Positions 23,870 to 64,000 of a stretch of DNA of 64,000 nucleotides are shown here, piece by piece. The stretch is from contig WPIO01000007.1 of NCBI GenBank assembly GCA_009760855.2, positions 221,001 to 285,000 of the forward strand. Direction: 5' to 3'. Source of the DNA: Cristatella mucedo. Its lineage: Eukaryota > Bryozoa > Phylactolaemata > Cristatellidae. A program made the translations under genes and the position numbers. How positions within the stretch are numbered: position 1 is the first letter of the stretch; every line of letters begins with the position of its first letter. The notes under the pieces are model-generated. The model saw only the letters and a program-made list of their open reading frames with translations, did not search any database and had not been told where the DNA came from.

Positions 23870-24064
23870 ATGGTGTGCGTGTCGTGTATAGTTATCCCGC
23901 TATTTTTGTGGGTCTACCACAACTGGATTCATCCGTGGCTCTCCAAGTTTTGGGATCCGCTTGCTTCATCGAAAGTCGGGAGTGGTGAGACTGTCGCTCC
24001 TACGACTTGCACACTCTTCGGCGGCTGTCCCAAACCTGCTGTCGCTGCCTCAGCTGCTGAGCCG
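23870..24064 (+). CDS. C18orf32/UPF0729-like protein, first coding exon (3'-partial)
   Basis: The frame opens with MVCVSCIVIPLFLWVYHNWI, very close to the start of the small UPF0729 family (human C18orf32), whose members begin MVC.(P)CIVIP and have one N-terminal hydrophobic segment (about residues 6-22). A consensus donor, GTAAGC, follows codon 65 (GAGCCG|GTAAGC at 24065), so I end the exon there, although the frame stays open to 24280. The family is about 75-110 aa with a short polar C-terminus, so one small exon should remain; I could not place it firmly (a 3-codon candidate is discussed in the findings). The function is poorly known; the human protein is linked to lipid droplets/ER. The upstream promoter cluster supports it. 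Confidence 0.65.
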
Positions 24065-24705
24065 GTAAGCAGTCGCCGCATCTGGTTGGATGTCAAGCCA
24101 TTACTGACTTTGCAGTGGCGTAATGAATTTGGTTATAGCGCCGAGAGCTCTAGACTCGTGGGCACTTGTCGAATCTCTCGGCCGCCTGCTAATATCCCAT
24201 ATCCACCTGTCCGCCGTAGACTCGCTCGCTGGTTGGATTCATGTGTACGCGTTTTGATCGCCGTTTTGAGCTCCTTCTAGTTCATTCGGCACCTACCCAC
24301 TATATATGGACAGCCTGCGATGTGGTCTCAGCCTGCCAACGAAGCTCTCATATGGCAGGACTCAAAAGCTGCTAAACTAGTTGCAGGGGCGTACTGAAAG
24401 GGGGGGGGGGCAGAGCTCGGCATATGTCCCCGGACGCTGGATTAAGGGACGCCAAAATGGATGCCCAATACTATGGGGGGTGGTGGTTTGATTGTGGTCG
24501 CCCTGCCGTTCTAAATGTTATTCTTGTTTGAATGCACATCTCGCTGTCTTGATAGGTTTTGTATAAGGCTGTGATCGCTCTTCAGGTATCCTGAATTTTG
24601 GCAACCCAATTCGTAGTATATGGTTTCTTGCCACTGCTGGTGGCAGAAACCAGTTTGAGTTCACGTTTGCTGTAGAACCAGTGAGCTATGGTTGAAAATA
24701 GCCAG

Positions 24706-24787
24706 CAACTTTGCAGCAAATGTAAAGCGCTTATAGAGAGATTGAGTTCTCTGAGGGCACTTTATCAAGTGCATTATTATTATTAAC
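24706..24787 (+). repeat. LINE-A 3' tail
   Basis: TTTGCAGCAAATGTAAAGCG, then GAGATTGAGTTCTCTGAGGG and CTTTATCAAGTGCATTATTA. Only the last 80 bp of the element is present. Confidence 0.75.
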
Positions 24788-25394
24788 TTGGGTGGTACAG
24801 TTTGCGATGGGCCAGTGAGCAGCCATACAAACCCGGTTGGTCGTGTAGGTTTCAACTACCATATGTATCATGTACTCAGAATTTCAAACAGCTACTCACT
24901 GAGCACTCCGTGTACAGATGCTACCAAATTAGCAAGCTGGCTTCGGTGCTGAGAGGAATCAGCCGCTCAAGTGCTGGCGTCACACGACTAGCCTATCTTG
25001 GCTGCCAAATTCGAGCTAATAATGGCTGCTTGAGGATGGATCACCGGCTGTAATATCTACTTTTAGCCGGTGCCTTAGCCTGCTGCTGTTGTACGGCGGA
25101 ATATTGTGCATGACTTGACCCAGCATGGAAAGACTGTATGCCCCGACAGACCAGAGTAATGTCAAGCCACAGGTGAATTGGTGTCCCTTGCAGCTGCTTG
25201 AGCTAATGGCTAACACCACCCACCCAAATCTGGGCAGTTTACCGCTCACCAAGATATAGACTGGAGTCAAAGATGATTTTCTAGGCTCGGCTCCGTGACG
25301 TGGAAATGTTGGCAGCCATTTCCTAGATGCTCCATTTGGAACTGAGGCTTGGCAGACCCAGGGTTTTAGCCAAGAAGTACAATAATCTCTTCAT

Positions 25395-25480
25395 GACCGA
25401 GATTGTGCGTTAGAGTCTTGCAGCAGGCACTTCCTCGTTGCCTGCTGCAAGCATGCTTAAAGCTGCTAATGCTAATCTGC
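25395..25480 (+). repeat. SINE-C fragment
   Basis: GCAGCAGGCACTTCCTCGTT followed by GCCTGCTGCAAGCATGCTTA resembles the body of the full copy at 25.82 kb. Confidence 0.45.
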
Positions 25481-25821
25481 CTCCATCTAAATGAGGTGGT
25501 CTTCGACGAATGAGCTGCCTTCCGGCGTCTGCTCGAGGCCCAATATGCTTGGTGAGGTGTGTGCTCATGAGTGGTACCTTGCTATTCGATCGGCTACGGC
25601 CAAGTTATTTCCTCAACAGCCTAGTTCGCGTTGGGTTACAAACGAGTGCCCAGGCAGTGAACGACAAGTGCAGTTGAGCTCTCCCCAGAAGGGCCCGTAA
25701 AGCCGTTCGGCAGGCATCCGATTTGCAGCTACTGTGGTGAAGGCTACTTCGCTCACTTTCAAGTTGGTGGTGAAGTAATTTCTTCTGCTGGAAGAATATC
25801 CTATCCTAATCTATCCTTACA

Positions 25822-25972
25822 CTAGGTAAGGCGGTTGCTTTCACGACCTCAGTCCCGAGGTCGTGGGTTCGATTCCTGCGGTGGGCGATCCTTTATTGCC
25901 ACTGCAAGCGGTGGTGATAGCCGTAAAGGCTCTTCTGTCGCTATACAAAAAAGAGGCTGTTAAATCAGCTAG
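25822..25972 (+). repeat. SINE-C, best-preserved copy
   Basis: The tRNA-like head has a good B box (GTGGGTTCGATTCCTGCGGT), followed by GGGCGATCCTTTATTGCCAC, GCGGTGGTGATAGCCGTAAA, GGCTCTTCTGTCGCTATACA and the end AGGCTGTTAAATCAGCTA before an AT-rich tail. It serves as the reference for the other SINE-C copies. It is not a real tRNA gene: no paired acceptor stem or anticodon loop is seen. Confidence 0.75.
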
Positions 25973-26545
25973 GATTTATTATTTTATTATACACCGCAAG
26001 GAAGCCTGCATTTCTGAGTTGGCTTTACTTTTCTGGGTTCGTCTACCGTCATTGTTATGGTACCTTCATTGACCCAGATGCTGCCATCCCGATCCATGTG
26101 TGTGCTATTGCTACTTTAAGCAAGTGCTGATAGATCCGTAAGTCCCGTGTGTCGTAACTGATGTGTGCATGCTCACATTGCTATTTTGGTATGTAGGACA
26201 CAAAATGCACAACGAAAGAAAGTCATGCCAAGGCTGACTAGTCGATGAGGAAGGATCGGTTCGACCTATACATGGGCATTTGTGTGAAATCACGATGAAA
26301 CATATTTGGCTCCACTGGCTCTCTGACCCAGCTACTAAAGGTGAATGGAAGCTGACCTGCATCATTGCACAGAAGTTTTGCCAAAGTACCACTACAAAGA
26401 CAAGCAGACGTGCTCACTGAATTGTAGGAATCTGTATTGATACTGAACACAGCAAGCAAGTACGGATGGTGAATACCGGCAAAGGCAGTATCAGCAACTA
26501 TTACTTCGTGTTGTCTTTTGTCTAGCATGCCACGGCATGCATGTA

Positions 26546-26551
26546 TTTATT
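26546..26551 (-). terminator. RIOK2 polyadenylation signal
   Basis: AATAAA on the minus strand, about 92 bp downstream of the RIOK2 stop codon. It is the first canonical signal after the stop. Confidence 0.6.
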
Positions 26552-26642
26552 AAAGTCACCATAATTATCGAACGCGTCGTGAAGCTTGTATATATTTTTT
26601 TTAATGCACAAATATGGCAGTCTCAGCAAGGTGTCAGCACCC

Positions 26643-39066
<12,424 letters not shown>

Positions 39067-39214
39067 GGCCGGCAGAAGTTGAGAACACGCCTGGCCAGCA
39101 ATACCGGATACAGTACCGGAAATCGACCTCACCACCAATAGAATTGATTGCTTTAAACCAAATTGCGTTGTTAAAGGGGCTGTGATTGGTCACTAGCTTC
39201 CTTGCCTCCTTGTC
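39067..39214. promoter_or_regulatory. Bidirectional RIOK2/PSMC3 promoter
   Basis: Only 148 bp separate the two divergent start codons. Within it are an ETS-like CCGGAA (39116-39121), a CCAAT box (39135-39139) and an inverted CCAAT box (39185-39189), with no clear TATA box. This is the usual layout of a shared TATA-less housekeeping promoter. Both 5' UTRs must be short or overlap. Confidence 0.75.
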
Positions 39215-60596
<21,382 letters not shown>

Positions 60597-60717
60597 GTAG
60601 GGTTGTTATGACGGAGGAATGCAACTCCTGAGTTGCAGAATGACTGCAGGTGCGCTGCCGTTTTGAAATCACTGTCGGTAGAACTTTGAGGCATTTAGTT
60701 CTACCTATTTGTATTGT

Positions 60718-60723
60718 ATTAAA
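60718..60723 (+). terminator. Likely PSMC3 polyadenylation signal (ATTAAA)
   Basis: The common variant signal ATTAAA occurs 122 bp after the PSMC3 stop codon, in an AT-rich stretch. It is the first plausible signal downstream. Confidence 0.5.
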
Positions 60724-61757
60724 AATATATACTGAAAGAGTACCTTATAAGTTACTGAATTGGGTCGCCTTGCTGTGCCGCATGCGTTTGATTTTATAGC
60801 AAAAAACGACTTCGACACACGGTACAGTGTTGACTGTTTCTGAAATATTTAGATCTGCATAGCCTGAGCCGACCTCGGTATTTTCAATCGTGCCCACCAT
60901 GAAGGCATGCAAAATCGTGCGAGTGTCATCTTAGGCCTCTAGCAGAGCGACAGACAAGTCGGCTAGTAAGTTCGGCTTCTTCCGACCCTGCATTTGGAGA
61001 AAAATACAACCTACAGTCTTTTCAGACAGCCAATGACACACAAGCAGTACTATACTGTCAAGCAGTCTGGCGACGAAATAGCTCGAATTGAGCTGTTTCA
61101 GTGTCAATGCACCGCAATGACCAAGTGGGTGGCCTTGGTTGAGTTATCTGTGTAACACGCAGATGTGTTCGACCAGCTATCAATTAGTGTCGCAATAATA
61201 ATCCTGTTCTAGAAATGGTGTGTATTGTTGTTATGGGGTTAGTCTAGTTTCGGTGGGGCTTACTGGGCAACTCAAATTTTTACGTTATGTACCTGTGAAC
61301 AAGGAGCAAAACCTAGGAGCTGGACCAGCACTTCAGTGTCCAGCCTGCCCAGAAAGCAAGGAAATAAGGGCGAACAGAGCTTCGTGATCGTCTGTGCTTA
61401 CTGGCGCAATGGCTGAAAGGAAGGCCGGAGGAATGAAGGGCGGGTAAGGATTCGAGTCGAAGCCAGCCGCAGCGTTATGTATCGCTGGGTAGGCTACTCG
61501 TAAGCTATACTGTACCACTATAGTAGGCCGTAGGAAGCAGCTGCTCTGCGGAGCTTGCCAACGTGGCAGGGCTACACAACCTGAGCTCCCAGCCTCTAGC
61601 CAGCCCCGAGGAAAAGAATTGCTATCCGCCTTCGATCGGTCGTACACAGGTGGCAGGCATATCGGTCGAGCCCGGGGTGCTCCACAGTTAACAGCAGGGA
61701 CCTATGGGGAGGAGCTAACATCACGGGTCAGCCTATGATCGGCTGGCTCGGCGAGTG
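60724..61757. other. Intergenic between PSMC3 and the KLF gene
   Basis: About 1 kb with no recognised gene or repeat. GC content rises towards the KLF promoter, so distal promoter sequence of the KLF gene is likely at its right end. Confidence 0.45.
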
Positions 61758-61764
61758 TATATAG
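61758..61764 (+). promoter_or_regulatory. TATA box of the KLF15-like gene
   Basis: TATATAG lies 148 bp before the start codon inside a GC-rich region, which would give a 5' UTR of about 110-120 bases. Confidence 0.55.
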
Positions 61765-61905
61765 TAGCGAGTGCCGGGTCAGCGGGAGCAAGGTGCACGA
61801 GCGGATGACGTGTGTGCATGTGCCGAGGTCCCTCTCGCCACGGTCGCATTAAGCCGTCGGAGCGCCGATCTGCCACGCTGTAGCTAGCCCAGCCCTACCT
61901 CACAG

Positions 61906-62910
61906 ATGCAGCGCATTCTGCCGCTAGCCGGGCCGCGGCTGAACTCGTGCGGCGAGGAGTCCGACTCGAGCAGCGGCGCGGGAGCCGTGGAGCCTCGGAG
62001 CGGCAGCCCCGAGTGGTGGTCCGACTCGGACTGGGACCTGCTGCTCGCCAAGGAGATCGCCGACGCCTGCTCCGACTTGCTCCGGCACGACGACATGGGG
62101 CCCACGATGTCGGCGCCGAAAGAGGACGTCGGGTTCGCTCTGCCGGCGTGCTACGACACCTTCATACATCCGCAGCGAGACCCGAACCTCGGCGCAACCT
62201 GGTGCGACGCGCCCGCCGTGCTACCCGCCAGCGCCGACGGGCAGCAGGCGGCGAGCAGGTCGGCTGACGACGCGACGGCGACCTCGGTCGACGATGACCG
62301 CGATGGCGACGACGAGGCGTTTGCCGCGGCGGCTCTGGCGTCTTCGCCCGACTTCGTCGTGCTCGGCGTCGGCCTGCGCAGCCTCATGCAAGGCGGCGGC
62401 GGGCAGGTCGCCGCTGGGCGCTACGGCAGGCCAAGTGCGGCGGCAGCGGCGGCGGCGGACGTAGCGACCTTTGCCGGCTCGGCACCGGAAGAAGATCGTG
62501 ACCTCGGCGTAGCGGCAGCCATGAAGCCGGCAGCCACGACCGCCCGACCGGCTCAATCGGGCACCGCTCGCGCCGGGAAGCAGGCCCCAGCGGCGGCGGC
62601 GGCGAGGACGATTCGGCAGCAGCCGGATTCGCCTCTCGAAGAGCGCATCCACCATTGCACGTACGCCGGCTGCACCAAGGTGTACAGCAAGAGCTCGCAC
62701 CTGAAGGCGCACCTGCGCAGGCACACGGGCGAGAAGCCGTTCGAGTGCCCCTGGCCCGGCTGCGGCTGGAGATTTTCGCGCTCGGACGAGCTGGCCCGCC
62801 ACAAGCGATCGCACTCGGGCGTCAAGCCGTACCAGTGCCTCGTCTGCGAGAAGCGCTTCGGCAGGTCGGACCACTTGAGCAAACACTTCAAGGTTCACCG
62901 GAAGCGCTGA
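61906..62910 (+). CDS. KLF15-like Krueppel-like zinc-finger transcription factor, single exon
   Basis: A 334-aa nuclear DNA-binding protein of the SP/KLF family, expected to bind GC-rich/CACCC boxes. Three C-terminal C2H2 fingers are spaced as in all KLFs: C251-H273, C281-H303 and C311-H331, joined by TGEKPFE and SGVKPYQ linkers. The second linker, [10 protein letters not shown], and the segments [18 protein letters not shown] and [12 protein letters not shown] match KLF15 rather than KLF9/13 or the SP group. The N-terminal 245 residues are low complexity: acidic/Ser-rich ([23 protein letters not shown]) and Ala-rich ([11 protein letters not shown]), giving no family-level match. It ends soon after finger 3 (HRKR). 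The frame is very GC-rich, unlike the neighbouring genes, and needs no splicing. The first in-frame ATG is used; another Met lies near residue 65. Confidence 0.9.
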   Translation: MQRILPLAGPRLNSCGEESDSSSGAGAVEPRSGSPEWWSDSDWDLLLAKEIADACSDLLRHDDMGPTMSAPKEDVGFALPACYDTFIHPQRDPNLGATWCDAPAVLPASADGQQAASRSADDATATSVDDDRDGDDEAFAAAALASSPDFVVLGVGLRSLMQGGGGQVAAGRYGRPSAAAAAAADVATFAGSAPEEDRDLGVAAAMKPAATTARPAQSGTARAGKQAPAAAAARTIRQQPDSPLEERIHHCTYAGCTKVYSKSSHLKAHLRRHTGEKPFECPWPGCGWRFSRSDELARHKRSHSGVKPYQCLVCEKRFGRSDHLSKHFKVHRKR

Positions 62911-64000
62911 GCGCGCCTTCGCCGGGGACACGCGCGCGCTTAATTTATTCGGCGGCGCGACCGCAGAGCGAATCCTTCGGGATTTTCTCCGCGGAGCTTG
63001 CGCGTTTCTCTCGCTTTGCCCTTTTCTTTTTGTACCGTCGCCACCGGCTGCAAGTTGAACGCTCGCGCGCGAGGACGGTTCAACGTCTCGCCCCTTCGTT
63101 CGCTCGCTCGCTCGTTCGCTCGCTCGCTCGCTCGCTCGCTATCCGCGGAAGCGGCTCTTGGAGCAGCCGCTATCTGCCGGCACGTGAGTGTGCGTGCGGC
63201 AGCGGCGGACTATCTGCGCTAAGTATTTGTTTAGTAAACCAGCGCCGGCTCCGATCAAGGACCGTTCCGCAGTTTCGCTGGAGCGACGACCTTTATCGCC
63301 GCCGCGATTCCGCGTTGCAGCGAAGAGGGCTTCGGCTCGCGCGGCCCGGAGAGGGAGGATGGAAGGATGGGGGAAGGAGGGGAATGGAAGCGCTCGAGCT
63401 GCAACGGCGGCGTCCGGTCGGTAGTCAGTAGCAGGCGGCAGTAGTAGCTGCGGGAGGCACGCTGGGCTGGGGGTTTGTTTATATGCGAAATGTGAGTGCC
63501 GTCGCAGCGATCATTACTCCACCTGCCGCCGAGACGCGTCGCAACTACTTTGGCAGGATGACGACGACACGGACGGACGGCCACTCGCACACCAAGTGCG
63601 CAGGGCCAGGAGTTCAATACGTCAGGCCAAGTCCCCCGAGGGCAGTAGCATAAGGGCAAGGTTTCTCTTCGAAATCTTTTCAGATACGCTCGTCTTTAGC
63701 CCCTACTAAAAGCACTGCTTTAACTCGCCTCGTTGTTTTAACTGCTTGCTTTAGCTATTTGTGTAACTCGCAAGAAAATCGAAAGCCTTAAGTTCCGTGA
63801 CGAAAGCTACCTCCGCTGATGAGAGGGGCTTGTCGGGCCCTCTAAATAATGAATTGTCCCATTTATAATAATAATAATAGCAATAATAAAAAGACGTTTA
63901 ATCGCCCCTAAGCGAACTGGAACTTCTCTCTCTCTGAGTACTTTAAATTTCCTGAAAAGAAGCAATTTCTTTGAAAATTTCCCATATCCGCACCGGAAGA
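62911..64000 (+). other. KLF15-like 3' region and intergenic
   Basis: GC-rich to about 63.5 kb, with a (TCGC)n tract, then AT-rich. No convincing AATAAA or gene is recognised. At 63.86-63.95 kb an ATAATAATAATAATAG run followed by a CTCTCTCTGAG segment may be a decayed reversed LINE-A tail. Confidence 0.45.
63097..63140. repeat. (TCGC)n microsatellite
   Basis: About 10 copies of TCGC/TCGT, 190 bp past the KLF stop codon, probably in its 3' UTR. Confidence 0.9.

Larger units (their letters stand above)
24065..26545. other. Spacer between C18orf32-like exon and RIOK2 3' end
   Basis: It holds a LINE-A tail (24.7 kb) and SINE-C copies (25.4 and 25.8 kb) and presumably the remaining C18orf32-like exon. 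I see no other coding signal. Confidence 0.45.

Noticed and set aside
24982-25280. Possible exon set downstream of the C18orf32-like exon
   Set aside because: No open frame with family-like sequence and good splice sites was found.
25822-25880. tRNA gene (also at 9.1, 6.9, 15.9 and 17.4 kb)
   Set aside because: Only A-box/B-box-like segments are present; no paired acceptor stem or anticodon arm is seen, and the same heads recur with identical bodies and tails, so they are SINEs.
62221-62931. 236-aa minus-strand ORF opposite the KLF gene
   Set aside because: It is an antisense shadow of a GC-rich coding frame; Arg/Ala-rich composition and no family match.

Overview
This is a metazoan nuclear genome window: intron-rich genes with GT..AG splice sites, short CpG-rich promoters, and introns and spacers full of LINE and SINE copies, microsatellites and decayed DNA transposons. 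The conserved proteins look protostome and closest to arthropods. The Rpt5 N-terminus (EDKSIWQDGE, MSTDEIVSRTR) is of the insect/chelicerate type. I cannot name the species; a large, repeat-rich arthropod genome such as a chelicerate is only a guess.

Genes from left to right. (1) POLR3G/RPC7, a subunit of RNA polymerase III, lies on the minus strand (start codon at 10081). Four coding exons are visible and its C-terminal end falls off the left edge. (2) A spacer of about 16 kb (10.1-26.5 kb) is mostly transposon debris: a hAT/ZMYM-like transposase remnant, a Ty3/gypsy pol remnant, LINEs, SINEs and long microsatellites. It also holds, on the plus strand at 23870, the first coding exon of what looks like a C18orf32 (UPF0729) homologue behind a CRE/NRF1/CCAAT-type promoter. 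(3) RIOK2, the RIO2 atypical kinase of 40S ribosome maturation, is complete on the minus strand (39066 to 26643, 10 coding exons, 558 aa). (4) PSMC3/Rpt5, a 19S proteasome AAA+ ATPase, is complete on the plus strand (39215 to 60596, 11 coding exons, 428 aa). RIOK2 and PSMC3 are head to head, with 148 bp between their start codons. (5) A KLF15-like three-zinc-finger transcription factor (61906-62910) is a single-exon, GC-rich gene with a TATA box.

Repeats. Two L2/CR1-like LINE families recur, called here LINE-A (3' end AAAGCGCCTAGAAAGAGATT...(ATT)n) and LINE-B (3' end GGAGTTACAGACGGAGATAC plus ATT-rich tail). Two tRNA-headed SINE families recur, SINE-C and SINE-D. SINE-D carries a 3' tail very like that of LINE-A, which suggests it is mobilised by LINE-A. 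One SINE-D copy is nested inside a LINE-A 3' end.

The host genes are housekeeping genes (Pol III transcription, ribosome maturation, protein turnover) plus one developmental or metabolic regulator; I see no operon-like logic beyond the shared RIOK2/PSMC3 promoter. I found no convincing undescribed system. The items most worth checking are the SINE/LINE tail sharing, the perfect 30-bp inverted repeat in a PSMC3 intron, the incomplete C18orf32-like gene and a few unassigned ORFs.
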